Source of the DNA: Candidatus Ichthyocystis sparus
Lineage (GTDB): Bacteria; Pseudomonadota; Gammaproteobacteria; Burkholderiales; 2013Ark19i
Direction of reading: 5' to 3'
DNA length: 64,000 bases
Assembly: GCF_900078745.1 (NCBI RefSeq)
Contig: NZ_FKII01000042.1
Location: forward strand, 62,001 to 126,000
Part shown: in pieces, positions 18,299-27,497 of the stretch
Layout: every line of letters starts with the position of its first letter
Position numbering within the stretch: position 1 is the stretch's first letter
Program-made: the position numbers and the translations under genes
The notes under the pieces: model-generated
Told to the model about the DNA's origin: nothing
Database searches by the model: none
What the model saw: the letters and a program-made list of their open reading frames with translations, nothing else

Positions 18299-19264
18299 GT
18301 GTCAAACAATGGTCGTTTGAAAATTTTCACTGGCAGTGCAAATCCATTGCTAGCGTTGGCCGTTGCCAACTGTCTTGATGTAGAACTAGGTAAAGCCAAG
18401 GTTGGTAGGTTCTCAGATGGCGAGGTAGCAATTGAGGTCTGCGAAAACGTCAGGGGATACGACGTGTTCGTGCTGCAACCTACATCTTACCCATCCAATG
18501 ACAACCTTATGGAGGTTGTTGTCATGGCGGATGCTTTGCTTAGGGCATCTGCCGGGAGAATTACGGCAGCTGTGCCATACCTTGGATACTCACGCCAGGA
18601 TCGTAGACCATGCTCTGCTCGTGTACCTATATCTGCAAAGGTTGTAGCCAATATACTGACATGTGTCGGCATAAACCGCATGTTGACTGTAGATTTGCAT
18701 GCTGACCAAATCCAAGGCTTTTTTGATATACCGGTTGACAACATATACGCCACACCAGTCATTCTAGAAGATATAAACAAAAATAAGAGTCAAGACATGG
18801 CGGCCCCAATTGTTGTAGCCCCAGACGTTGGTGCTGTCTTACGCGCTCGAGCTCTAGCAAAACTACTATCATGTGACCTGGCAATAGTGGACAAAAGACG
18901 CACTGAGCACAACAAAGCGGACGTTATGAACGTAATCGGCGATGTTCAGGGACGGTCGTGTATAATCATAGACGATATGGTTGATACGGCACAAACATTG
19001 TGCAAAGGAACAGCGGAGCTAAAAAACCGTGGTGCTCACAGAGTAGTTGCTTACTGCAGCCATGCTATTCTTTCTGGTAATGCTGTAGAAACAATTACTA
19101 ATTCCTGCCTTGACGAATTGGTAGTTACGGATACTATCCCTCTTCGTGATGAAGCTATAATGTGTAACAAAATCAGGCAGATATCCATAGCAAGCCTCTT
19201 AGCTCAGGCTATTGCTAGAATTCACGCGGAAGAGTCAGTCAGCACTCTCTTCAGCAACGCTTAG
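18299..19264 (+). CDS. prs: Ribose-phosphate pyrophosphokinase
   Basis: Prs makes PRPP for nucleotide, histidine and NAD synthesis. Motifs include [49 protein letters not shown], and the PRPP-binding loop [15 protein letters not shown] use GTG 18299 ([16 protein letters not shown]), preceded by AGGA; an upstream TTG in frame would overlap the post-tRNA leader. The length of 321 residues is close to the family norm. rplY follows after 18 bases, so tRNA-Gln/prs/rplY/pth form a likely operon. Confidence 0.96.
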   Translation: MSNNGRLKIFTGSANPLLALAVANCLDVELGKAKVGRFSDGEVAIEVCENVRGYDVFVLQPTSYPSNDNLMEVVVMADALLRASAGRITAAVPYLGYSRQDRRPCSARVPISAKVVANILTCVGINRMLTVDLHADQIQGFFDIPVDNIYATPVILEDINKNKSQDMAAPIVVAPDVGAVLRARALAKLLSCDLAIVDKRRTEHNKADVMNVIGDVQGRSCIIIDDMVDTAQTLCKGTAELKNRGAHRVVAYCSHAILSGNAVETITNSCLDELVVTDTIPLRDEAIMCNKIRQISIASLLAQAIARIHAEESVSTLFSNA

Positions 19265-19282
19265 TTTAAAGGAGAAACAAAC

Positions 19283-19939
19283 ATGATATTTGAACTTTCT
19301 GCTGAAGAGAGAACACGTCTTGGCAGCCCAGCATCAAAAAAATTTAGGCAAAGCGGAGCCGTTCCCGGGATCGTATATGGTGCTGGTAAAAAAAATGACC
19401 ACATCCTGCTTAACCACATTGAACTTGCTAAACACATGCGTCATCAGTCTTTTTACGCATCCCTAATTACCTTAGTTATAGGCAAAAAAAAGCAAACCGT
19501 TTTGCTTAAGGACTACCAACTGCACCCATTTAAAGCCCAAATCTACCACATAGACTTCAAGAGGGTTAACGAAAACGAGGATCTGATCGTATCTGTTCCC
19601 CTAGAGTTTATTAATGCCGAAACATGTGATGGTGTAAAAATAGACGGGGGGATGGTAAACTATGTCATGAACTCGCTTGAAGTTCAGTGCTTACCCAAAT
19701 ACCTGCCTAGCAAGTTGGTCGTAGATTTGCAAAGTCTCCGCTCCTCTCACTCTATAGTGGCATCGAACATTATTTTGCCTAAAAATGTAAAGGCTGTGTG
19801 TCTTAATAAGGGAGAGGATCTGCCAATAGCGACTATAGTTACTAATGCACCGTCAGAGGATACAGCGACACCTACTGCTGAGAAAACTCCCACCCCGGTA
19901 GTTCCAGCAAAAAACACAAAAAATACGCCTAAGAAATAG
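19283..19939 (+). CDS. rplY: 50S ribosomal protein L25, general stress form (Ctc/TL5)
   Basis: bL25 binds 5S rRNA in the large subunit. This is the long two-domain form of 218 residues: an N-terminal L25 domain (FELSAEERTRLGSPASKKFRQSG... PGIVYG) and a C-terminal TL5 domain (EDLIVSVPLEFINAETCDGVK ... MVNYVMNSLEVQCLP). It ends in a Thr/Pro/Lys-rich tail. AAAGGAG lies nine bases before the ATG. It sits between prs and pth as in other betaproteobacteria. Confidence 0.95.
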   Translation: MIFELSAEERTRLGSPASKKFRQSGAVPGIVYGAGKKNDHILLNHIELAKHMRHQSFYASLITLVIGKKKQTVLLKDYQLHPFKAQIYHIDFKRVNENEDLIVSVPLEFINAETCDGVKIDGGMVNYVMNSLEVQCLPKYLPSKLVVDLQSLRSSHSIVASNIILPKNVKAVCLNKGEDLPIATIVTNAPSEDTATPTAEKTPTPVVPAKNTKNTPKK

Positions 19940-19947
19940 TTGTTACT

Positions 19948-20553
19948 TTGGATATAGCGTACCCGCAAAAGTTTAAGCTAGTTATTGGTCTGGGTAATCC
20001 TGGACGACAGTATTGTCTAACTCGCCATAATGTTGGGTTTTTGTGGCTAGACGAATGGCTAAAAGACAGCGCTGCGTTTTTTTCTGAGCAACAAAAATTT
20101 TCTGCAGAGGTGGCATCTATGCAGGATGTTACCTTTATGAAACCCCAAACATTCATGAACTTGTCTGGAATTGCAGCAAGGAAGTGGGTTAGTTTTTACC
20201 GAGTACCTCTAGATCAGGTCCTTGTTGTACATGATGAACTGGATTTACCTTTTGCAGAATTGCGCATAAAGTTTGGTGGCGGCAGTGCTGGCCATAATGG
20301 AATAAAAAGCATAGCTGAGGGTCTTGAGTCAAACTCTTTCTGGCGTCTAAGGGTAGGTATCGGTAGACCAACTAACCCCAATCAGTCTGTGCCAAACTTT
20401 GTACTCGGTGCACTTTCATCATCAGAAAGTAATGAGCTAAGACAGCTGGCACGAGATTTCTTTGATAACCATTGGAACAAGGTTCAAAGCGGACAGCTAG
20501 AGAAAGTAATTTCCTTAATTCACAGAAACGTACCTAACCTAACTAAAGGTTAA
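19948..20553 (+). CDS. pth: Peptidyl-tRNA hydrolase
   Basis: Pth releases peptides from prematurely dissociated peptidyl-tRNA. Visible catalytic segments are VIGLGNPGRQYCLTRHNVGF (Asn and His), FMKPQTFMN, VVHDELDLPF (catalytic Asp), and GGSAGHNGIKSI. The start is TTG 19948, since no ATG precedes the conserved N-terminus. The length of 201 residues is normal. The last 11 bases overlap the convergent sctC gene, which marks the left border of the secretion island. Confidence 0.95.
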   Translation: MDIAYPQKFKLVIGLGNPGRQYCLTRHNVGFLWLDEWLKDSAAFFSEQQKFSAEVASMQDVTFMKPQTFMNLSGIAARKWVSFYRVPLDQVLVVHDELDLPFAELRIKFGGGSAGHNGIKSIAEGLESNSFWRLRVGIGRPTNPNQSVPNFVLGALSSSESNELRQLARDFFDNHWNKVQSGQLEKVISLIHRNVPNLTKG

Positions 20554-22870
20554 GAACCGGCTTTGAGAATACCTTATCCCGATCAGTAGTAACCGCATTT
20601 TCTTCTGGCAAATTATCGGCAGATGTGTTAGTACCGTCACTGGAAGCTCGCACTACAACCATCTTACTCTTAGGGCGAGAACTATCATTGTGATATTTTG
20701 AAGCATCCATTACCAAGGCATCCTCATCGGATGGACGCGGGGGCGAAACTTTGTCACAACCAGAGCACGGGCTTTTATCATTTCCAACGCTCTCCTCACG
20801 AGCACGCAAAAAAGATAAAACATTGTCATAGGATTTATCAGGATTGTATGATGGATTGGAAGTCTCTTCTTTATGTGAAATAGCAGTTGGCGATACCATA
20901 TTATGCCTGTGGTTACGCCTATTGCTCTTAAACATATATCTACTTGAAGACGATTTTTCTATTGGCGGCTGCTGTCTAAATCGCATTACAACTTTTGGAT
21001 TATTTTCCTTAGATCTATGTAAGAAATAAAAATGATTAGCTTTATGATTATTTTCCTTTGTATCTTTTTTATCTACGTGCATAACGTCACTGTCAGCATT
21101 ATCCTCAGTGTTCTTATCGTTAACGTTCCCAGATGAATCTGTGGAAGATGACATAACCTTATTTTTTAGCTTTTCAGGTAACATAACATCTTCTGATGGA
21201 ACAACCTCATTATTAGATTTAACACCTTCATTACCTAAAACACGATCTGGATCTAGAACCGTTGGCTGAATTAAGAAGATCCTTTCACGTCTCTGGATAT
21301 TATGATGAGAGTGGGCAAATAAATGTCCAATAACTGGAATATGGTTCAAGAAAGGAATGCCCTCACTACCAGTTTCACTAAAGTCGTAGTAAAAACCTCC
21401 AATTAATAAACTCTCGTTCTCATGAACAATAGCTTCTGTGCTAACGGTACTATTCCTAATAACAGGATATGATCCGATTTTTTTATCTAAAATAGAGCCA
21501 TTTTGAATATCAATAGTAAGCTTAATGCCAGTTTGAGACCCACTACTTATTAAATGAGGTGTTACACGTAAAGAGGTACCAACCGTCTCTGGTGTTACTG
21601 AAGCCACACGCTCACCAGTTGTTTGAATATAGAATGTATCACTATAATCCAAAACCGCACCAGTATTCTCCGTAGTAAGAATTGAAGGACGAGACTGAAC
21701 TGTTGCATCCCCTCTACCCTCAAGCATCCTAACTTTAGCTAAGAAATACCTTGCCGACTGTACAACTAAGGTTGTTGGGTTAACACTAGCACCAGATGGA
21801 CCAACTGCGATACCAATATCTTTATCGCTAATTCCGCCTGAAGTTAATCCATTTGACACTGCACCATTGTCATACCCAGCAGACCAATTGATACCCAATT
21901 CACGATCATGTGTTGTATTCAAATCGATAATAGTAACCTGAACCTGAATTAATGAAATTGGAATATCCAGTTCATCAATGAGCTTTTTATACATGGAAAT
22001 TCGTTCAGGCAAATCGCTAACAACAATTGAATTGGTGCGTGGATCAGGCTGAATGGACGGACCATTGTATGACTTAGGTCGTGCCATTTCTGGTTTACTA
22101 TTAGCGGCAGCACCTTTTCCACCTTTAGTAGACGAATCAGATTTATTTTCACTACCATATATAGAGGCACGTAGTTCTTGAACATCTTTTCTAACTTCTG
22201 AACTTTGTGCTAGTGCAACTTTTTCGCCCTGGGCATTTGATAGTAGCTGTTGCAAAAGGGTTGCCAATCCTGGAGAGGTAATCTTGTTATTGCGATAGTA
22301 TATAGTCCTATCTATAACAGATGCATTCTTAACATGAAAAACAGCAACTTGCATCCCACCAGCTACTATCGGCAATTCCTTGATAGTTCGCTCAATTAAA
22401 TCCAAGTATGGAGGTGGACCAGACACCATGACTATATTTTGCTCTGGCAAAATACCCCACCCAAATCGTGGATCAACAACTCCTAAACTCATTAGAGCTT
22501 TATAAATTTGAGGAGCTGTACCACTAGAAACACGAATTGACCGACTTGATAATTCCTCAGCTAAATTAACGTATAGGACACCTGAATTTACAAACCAAGT
22601 CAAACCATACATACTAGATAGGCTATTTAAAAAGGATGTCGGATTGCTCGTTGACAAACGTCCAGATAGTATACCGTGTACTTTGGGACTTATATGCGCG
22701 ATCAAACCAAAACCTGACGCAAAGTCCTCACATACTTGCCTTACAGAGGAGTTATTAGCATAGTAGCTATACGGATCCATTGGCCAAGTAGTACGCCCTG
22801 CAAAAGCAGAAAAGCTCAGTAGAATACCCGCTAACGCTGTAGCAAAAAGGCGCTTTAAAGAACCAACCAT
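20543..22870 (-). CDS. sctC: Type III secretion outer-membrane secretin SctC
   Basis: SctC forms the outer-membrane ring of the injectisome. A signal peptide (LFATALAGILLSFSAFA) is followed by N-domains with SYYANNSSVRQVCEDFASGFGLI and a second repeat around PQIYKALMSLGVVDPRFGW. The secretin domain covers about residues 285-540 (QPDPRTNSIVVSDLPERISMY; ATVQSRPSILTTENTGAVLDY; ERIFLIQPTVLDPDRV). After that comes an unusual 230-residue hydrophilic, Ser/Asn/Asp/Lys-rich tail. Family members such as YscC are near 600 residues; this one has 775. The gene follows the small chaperone by 158 bases, the same place as bscC at the end of the Bordetella bsc operon. Confidence 0.95.
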   Translation of the reverse strand: MVGSLKRLFATALAGILLSFSAFAGRTTWPMDPYSYYANNSSVRQVCEDFASGFGLIAHISPKVHGILSGRLSTSNPTSFLNSLSSMYGLTWFVNSGVLYVNLAEELSSRSIRVSSGTAPQIYKALMSLGVVDPRFGWGILPEQNIVMVSGPPPYLDLIERTIKELPIVAGGMQVAVFHVKNASVIDRTIYYRNNKITSPGLATLLQQLLSNAQGEKVALAQSSEVRKDVQELRASIYGSENKSDSSTKGGKGAAANSKPEMARPKSYNGPSIQPDPRTNSIVVSDLPERISMYKKLIDELDIPISLIQVQVTIIDLNTTHDRELGINWSAGYDNGAVSNGLTSGGISDKDIGIAVGPSGASVNPTTLVVQSARYFLAKVRMLEGRGDATVQSRPSILTTENTGAVLDYSDTFYIQTTGERVASVTPETVGTSLRVTPHLISSGSQTGIKLTIDIQNGSILDKKIGSYPVIRNSTVSTEAIVHENESLLIGGFYYDFSETGSEGIPFLNHIPVIGHLFAHSHHNIQRRERIFLIQPTVLDPDRVLGNEGVKSNNEVVPSEDVMLPEKLKNKVMSSSTDSSGNVNDKNTEDNADSDVMHVDKKDTKENNHKANHFYFLHRSKENNPKVVMRFRQQPPIEKSSSSRYMFKSNRRNHRHNMVSPTAISHKEETSNPSYNPDKSYDNVLSFLRAREESVGNDKSPCSGCDKVSPPRPSDEDALVMDASKYHNDSSRPKSKMVVVRASSDGTNTSADNLPEENAVTTDRDKVFSKPVLNL

Positions 22871-22932
22871 GATTTTTAGCTCAAATTAACCCAACCAAAT
22901 TACAGAAAACGAGAAATACCGGAGTACAGTTT

Positions 22933-22950
22933 AACCGAGAGTAATCGGTT
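22933..22950. other. Small hairpin upstream of sctC
   Basis: AACCGA (22933-22938) and TCGGTT (22945-22950) form a 6-bp stem with loop GAGTAA in the 158-base gap between the chaperone gene and sctC. On the minus strand it is not followed by a T-run, so it is not a convincing terminator. It may be part of the sctC leader or an operator. Confidence 0.3.
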
Positions 22951-23028
22951 TTATTGATAAAACCCTACCACAAAATCTTAATAAGTCATTCTTATAAAAT
23001 AATGATTGATTCTCATCAAGTTTAATTC

Positions 23029-23424
23029 TTAAACTGTTTTTAGAACTTGACGAAAAAACTCAAGTACATTCAGGAAGTTTTCAATACCAGATTCAAGGTC
23101 ATTAACGTTGATAATATCAAAAACATCACATTGAGCATAAACAGACTGTTGCTCTTGGTTAACAAATAAAGAAGTTTGAGTAGAAAATAAATTAGCCTGA
23201 GTAACCTTTAGCACTTTTTGAATGAATAATTCTTTTTTAGATTCCTGTGCTGGTAAAAAACTAACAAAAGACCACAATAATATTCTGTCAAACGCAAGCG
23301 GCGTAAGATGAACTCTATAGCGCTTATCAAAAACACAAACAATACTACCATCATCAGAAGCGGTAGCCTGCACATCTCTTTGTCTTAAAAAGATTTTAAT
23401 AAACTCATTAGATATGCTCTCCAT
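23029..23424 (-). CDS. Small type III secretion chaperone, BscW-position
   Basis: This 131-residue protein has the size and alternating strand/helix character of class I T3SS chaperones (NEFIKIFLRQRDVQATASDDGSIV, LESGIENFLNVLEFFRQVLK). No specific family signature is certain. It overlaps the end of sctU by 17 bases and precedes sctC. From memory, Bordetella has bscW at exactly this point (bscU-bscW-bscC), and I use that as the main comparison. The start is ATG 23424; a TTG at 23427 is also possible. Its cargo is unknown; an effector or the gatekeeper SctW is possible. Confidence 0.6.
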   Translation of the reverse strand: MESISNEFIKIFLRQRDVQATASDDGSIVCVFDKRYRVHLTPLAFDRILLWSFVSFLPAQESKKELFIQKVLKVTQANLFSTQTSLFVNQEQQSVYAQCDVFDIINVNDLESGIENFLNVLEFFRQVLKTV

Positions 23425-24490
23425 CAATTACCTCTTTATGCTTTCTTCTAACATCATCGGCCCAACGTATAACCTCTGCTACTGGTTCAATTAAATCACC
23501 GGCAATATACTCATCAACAGGAACACGCTCCATTAAAGCACGCGCAAGTGGAATATTCTGAATGATAGGCACACCAACTTCACGCGCAGCATCCACCATA
23601 GCATACGCCAAATCGTCTTTTCCTTTGGCAATTACCATAGGAAGAGGCGTCTCTTCTTCCTTGTAGTATAATGCAACTGCTAGGTGTGAGGGGTTAGTCA
23701 CAACAACATTAGATTGCTTCGAACGCTTTATTGATTTATTAGACATCAGCTCACGGTGTAACTGCTTCCTTTTAGACTTGATCCTGGGGTCACCCTCCAT
23801 TTCTTTAAACTCACGCTTAATTTCGTCCATGGACATCATCAATTGCTTCTGCAAATTCATTTTTTGGAAAATCAAGTCAAAAATAGAAATAACAAAATAA
23901 ACCAAAGCTATTATTATGGTGAATTTTTTTACCAGCTCACCGAAAATGGCTACTGCATGAGGCAAATCGGCGTTTGGTATAAGGAGCATTTGAGGGAGAT
24001 TAGATTTAATTAAATAGTAGACAACAAATCCTGAGATTATGATCTTTGTTACAGATTTAATGAATTCAACCAAGTTTTTTCTGGAAAAAATATTCTTGAA
24101 ATTCTCAGCCGGATTAAACTTCTCAAAACGTATCTTCATCGCTTTGGGTGAAATCTTAAAACCTACCTGTACGACATCTGCAAATAGCCCAAAAATAATC
24201 ACTATCAGAACAATAGGAGCCAACATTACTATAGCTCTATAAACTATAGCTGGCCCAAAGGTTGAAAGCGAGACTTGTAACGGTTCTTTTATGTAAAGAA
24301 TTGAACGCTCTACCCACATTGTCATTTCCTGAAAGATTGAACCTCCTTTAGCCAAAAAATAAGAAAAAATTGCTATAAACAAAATAGTAGCACTAAAGTC
24401 CTTACTGTATGCGACCTGACCCTCATCCCTAGCATCACGTAGTCGCTTAGGGGTAGGTTTCTCAGTCTTTTCACCACCTTGGTCAGCCAT
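23408..24490 (-). CDS. sctU: Type III export switch protein SctU
   Basis: SctU is the inner-membrane export-gate component whose cytoplasmic domain self-cleaves to switch substrate class from needle to translocators. The N-terminus GGEKTEKPTPKRLRDARDEGQV is the family signature. Four hydrophobic segments follow, then a C-terminal domain with VVVTNPSHLAVALYY. The autocleavage motif, nearly always NPTH, reads NPSH here (residues 266-269); cleavage falls between N and P, and serine may still support it. RDEGQ and IPLARAL are normal. The gene is 11 bases downstream of sctT. Confidence 0.96.
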   Translation of the reverse strand: MADQGGEKTEKPTPKRLRDARDEGQVAYSKDFSATILFIAIFSYFLAKGGSIFQEMTMWVERSILYIKEPLQVSLSTFGPAIVYRAIVMLAPIVLIVIIFGLFADVVQVGFKISPKAMKIRFEKFNPAENFKNIFSRKNLVEFIKSVTKIIISGFVVYYLIKSNLPQMLLIPNADLPHAVAIFGELVKKFTIIIALVYFVISIFDLIFQKMNLQKQLMMSMDEIKREFKEMEGDPRIKSKRKQLHRELMSNKSIKRSKQSNVVVTNPSHLAVALYYKEEETPLPMVIAKGKDDLAYAMVDAAREVGVPIIQNIPLARALMERVPVDEYIAGDLIEPVAEVIRWADDVRRKHKEVIDGEHI

Positions 24491-24501
24491 ATTATTTTAT
24501 C

Positions 24502-25302
24502 CTAACGAAAAGCAACTGATACTTTGTGTAGTATATACCCCATTCTATTTATTTCACCCAAAATATGTGGCTCTAAAAAAGCCATGTAGGGAATGGCAAC
24601 AAAAAAACCAGCTGCTGTTTTTAAGGGCATGGCTAAAATAAATACTTGTATTTGTGGTACAAAACGACTTATAAGGGCTAAGCCCAACTCTACCAAAAAC
24701 ATTGATAACAATATGGGAGCACCATACAATAACCCTTGATACATCAATCTATTAAGCTCTAAGCCGAATATATCTGAATTCCACAGCTTCAAATGTACTG
24801 TTTGTGCCATCACGGGCCAAACGGTATAGCTTTGGTAGATCATACCCAAAACAATGTTTAAGCCACCGGTAAAGAAAAATGCTGCAAGAAAAAATTGATG
24901 CATAAATTGCCCAAACGGAGCAGATTCATTACCAGTGAGAGGATCCATCAACCCACCAATACCAGCACCTCTTTGGTTATCTACAAAAAACCCCATTGCC
25001 TCAAAAATCCAAAAGGCAATAGCGCAAATAAAGGACATTCCTAAACCGATAAGTGCTTCCTTAAATAAAAAAGCAAAAACAATACCGGTATCAATTTTAT
25101 GTGGAATAATAGGCATAAGGTGTGGAATTAGCACCAATCCAAAAGCCATGCTAACGACTGTACGCACAGTAAATGGCAAATTGCTACCACCAAATGCTGG
25201 GAAAAACGAGAAAAAAACAAACAGCCTGCCTTGAGTAATGGCCCAAACCAATAAAAAATGCCATAAATCTGGGATAATCAGTGGCTGCTCAGTCAACAAC
25301 AT
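24502..25302 (-). CDS. sctT: Type III export gate protein SctT
   Basis: SctT is a polytopic component of the R5S4T1 export gate. The sequence is hydrophobic throughout, with family segments GRLFVFFSFFPAFGGSNLPFTVRT, ALIGLGMSFICAIAFWIFEAMGFFVDNQRGAG and MDPLTGNESAPFGQF. I choose ATG 25302; an upstream TTG at 25311 would add three residues. About 266 residues is normal. It lies between sctS and sctU with short gaps. Confidence 0.95.
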   Translation of the reverse strand: MLLTEQPLIIPDLWHFLLVWAITQGRLFVFFSFFPAFGGSNLPFTVRTVVSMAFGLVLIPHLMPIIPHKIDTGIVFAFLFKEALIGLGMSFICAIAFWIFEAMGFFVDNQRGAGIGGLMDPLTGNESAPFGQFMHQFFLAAFFFTGGLNIVLGMIYQSYTVWPVMAQTVHLKLWNSDIFGLELNRLMYQGLLYGAPILLSMFLVELGLALISRFVPQIQVFILAMPLKTAAGFFVAIPYMAFLEPHILGEINRMGYILHKVSVAFR

Positions 25303-25315
25303 GAATGTCAATCGC

Positions 25316-25585
25316 TCAGTGAATTAGGGCAGGTAGATTGTTAAACATCTCTATTGTAAATCTATATACGATCACACTCATCCAACCTGAGGTGTAGAAC
25401 AAACATGCCCCAACAGCAGTTAGCTTAATAGCAAAGCTTAGAGTTTGCTCCTGAATCTGTGTTAACGCTTGAAAGATACTTACCATAACACCCACCACAG
25501 ACGCTACAACAATTGGTGGCATCGAAATCAATAACATTATGTATAAGGCCTGAGTAACATAGTTGGATAAGCCAGTATTATTCAT
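25316..25585 (-). CDS. sctS: Type III export gate protein SctS
   Basis: This 89-residue two-helix membrane protein has the SctS/FliQ signature: an N-terminal helix YVTQALYIMLLISMPPIVVASVVGVMVSIFQA followed by TQIQEQTLSFAIKL and a second helix. SctS subunits line the export gate with SctR and SctT. RBS AGGGAC precedes ATG 25585. It is the fourth-last inner-membrane gene in the I-to-C operon. Confidence 0.95.
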   Translation of the reverse strand: MNNTGLSNYVTQALYIMLLISMPPIVVASVVGVMVSIFQALTQIQEQTLSFAIKLTAVGACLFYTSGWMSVIVYRFTIEMFNNLPALIH

Positions 25586-25602
25586 ATTAGTCCCTTATTT
25601 TT

Positions 25603-26253
25603 TTATTGTGAGTAACTAGATACTAAAGCATGAACAATTCGTGTCCAGCCGTCAGCCATTACAAAAAGCAACAACTTAATTGGCAAAGAAATCATTACAG
25701 GAGAAACCATCATCATACCCATCGCTAATAATAGATTTGATATAACTAAATCAATCACTAGAAAGGGCAAATAAAGCAAAAAACCTATCTTAAATGCCTC
25801 CACAAGCTCGGTAAGCATAAAAGCTGGAATTAAAATGATGAAATCTGTCTGCTTAGTATTACCCATAGACTCTTTGGTCCAAAGACGCTTAGCAGTCGAG
25901 TAAAAAAACACTACTTGGTGTACAGATGAATTAGCCTTCAAAAAACCTCTAACTGGTTCCACAGCTTTGCTAAAGGCTCTAAAGAATTCGGGATAACTAT
26001 GAGTAATGGAGTGGCCTGGAACAATAACCTCATCGTATATTTTATTTGCCACTGGTGCCATTACATAAGCACTTAATATTAATGACAACGAGTATACAAC
26101 GATATTTGGCGGTATCTGCTGCACACCAATAGCATTACGCACTAAATTAACAACAACAGATATCTTCAAGAATGAAGTCGATGAAACTATCAAAAAAGGA
26201 ACTAGCGACAATGCCGAAAAGACAAGACCCAGTACAAGAGGATCATTTCCCAT
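25603..26253 (-). CDS. sctR: Type III export gate protein SctR
   Basis: SctR is the core export-gate protein. Family signatures are visible: VPFLIVSSTSFLKISVVVNLVRNAIGVQQIPPNIVVYSL, FIILIPAFMLTELVEAFKIGFLLYLPFLVIDLVISNLLLAMGMMMVSP and ISLPIKLLLFVMADGW. The 216-residue length is standard. The start ATG 26253 lies 11 bases after the sctQ stop. Confidence 0.97.
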   Translation of the reverse strand: MGNDPLVLGLVFSALSLVPFLIVSSTSFLKISVVVNLVRNAIGVQQIPPNIVVYSLSLILSAYVMAPVANKIYDEVIVPGHSITHSYPEFFRAFSKAVEPVRGFLKANSSVHQVVFFYSTAKRLWTKESMGNTKQTDFIILIPAFMLTELVEAFKIGFLLYLPFLVIDLVISNLLLAMGMMMVSPVMISLPIKLLLFVMADGWTRIVHALVSSYSQ

Positions 26254-26264
26254 AGGGATCTCGC

Positions 26265-27488
26265 TTAATTTTTCAAAGAAGTCACTGAAACACCCAGATG
26301 CCCATCTATATCAACTAATTCACCGTCAGCAATAATTTTGCGGTTAGCACGAATTGAAATAGCACTATTTAATGGACGTCCTAAATCAAAAACATATCCT
26401 GGGGAAATTGCACTCAAATCCTTAAATTTTAAATGTTTCTCACCTAGATCAAAGGTAAGATGAACTGGCAAATTTCCCGTATCTGGAGCAGATTTAACCT
26501 GGGATCCTATTTTAGGCGCAGATGACTCTAATGACGGCAAAGAAGGACTACGAGATATCAAAGATTTAGAGATACTATCATCGTCATCCTCTTCTTCGTC
26601 ATCGTCGTCATCAAAGTCAATCTCATCATCATCATCGTCATCACTCATCAAAGTAGTATCATCGTCATCCCAAAAATCGTCTAAGTCGTCATCAAATTTT
26701 TGACCCATAATCATTCCCAGCTTTGTTTGAACAATTAATTGATTATCTTTCCACAAGGCACGAAATCCCATGCACTCACCAACACAAACCAACAAAATAT
26801 TATCTTTCAAATAACATTCATCAAATAAGATAACATCATTGTTTTCTAACTGCTTAAACTCTTTAGCAAGCAAAGTAGTAGATCCCAACAAAAAACGACT
26901 TACAACTGGAACTTCTTCAGGCTTAACCCCTCCACCAGAATGAGGAAGCATGGATAAAACTTTTTGCAAAAATTGAGATCCACCTTCATCGACATGTAAC
27001 CAAAGATCATGTTCCTCTCTGCCATTTAACCGATTCATACTAGCTTTTAACCATCTACCCTCACATGACAACTTAGGTAAATCACCCTTAGGGAGACGAG
27101 TTACAGAATTCAGTCTTACAGATCCAACACCCAGACGAGAAATACTCTCAATAACATTATCAACAACAGCATCTACTACAGCTACCAAAATGGTATGATC
27201 TAGAGATGAAATATGAATGGTTTTATCACCTAGCCAGTCTTCCAAAAATAAACAAAAAATTGTATCTGGAACAACCAACGAAAAAACACCCTTGCCCCAA
27301 AAAAAATCTACCACCCAGTTATCATCAATACCTGGCTTGTAGCTAACATTTGGTCTAGGAGGTAAAAACAAAAACTCCCATTCACCATGCAATGAAAAGG
27401 GTACAGGAACAATACGCGACGCAATAACACTAAACAAAGACTTATCATGCACAGTTAGTCGATGCAACTTGAGCGGCAACCCAGCCAT
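26265..27488 (-). CDS. sctQ: Type III cytoplasmic ring protein SctQ
   Basis: SctQ builds the cytoplasmic sorting platform pods with SctK and SctL. The last about 75 residues are a SpoA domain (VHLTFDLGEKHLKFKDLSAISPGYVFDLGRP...VDIDGHLGVSVTSL). A first SpoA-like region lies just before the linker. The linker (about residues 263-303) is extremely acidic, with runs of up to seven Asp/Glu, which is unusual. ATG 27488 is preceded by AGGA; a TTG at 27494 is possible. An internal start making the separate C-terminal SpoA product, known in Yersinia YscQ, could exist after the linker but was not identified. Confidence 0.93.
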   Translation of the reverse strand: MAGLPLKLHRLTVHDKSLFSVIASRIVPVPFSLHGEWEFLFLPPRPNVSYKPGIDDNWVVDFFWGKGVFSLVVPDTIFCLFLEDWLGDKTIHISSLDHTILVAVVDAVVDNVIESISRLGVGSVRLNSVTRLPKGDLPKLSCEGRWLKASMNRLNGREEHDLWLHVDEGGSQFLQKVLSMLPHSGGGVKPEEVPVVSRFLLGSTTLLAKEFKQLENNDVILFDECYLKDNILLVCVGECMGFRALWKDNQLIVQTKLGMIMGQKFDDDLDDFWDDDDTTLMSDDDDDDEIDFDDDDDEEEDDDDSISKSLISRSPSLPSLESSAPKIGSQVKSAPDTGNLPVHLTFDLGEKHLKFKDLSAISPGYVFDLGRPLNSAISIRANRKIIADGELVDIDGHLGVSVTSLKN

Positions 27489-27497
27489 CAGCAATTC

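Noticed and set aside
22933-22950. Terminator between the small chaperone gene and sctC
   Set aside because: Stem only 6 bp and no T-run on the transcribed strand.
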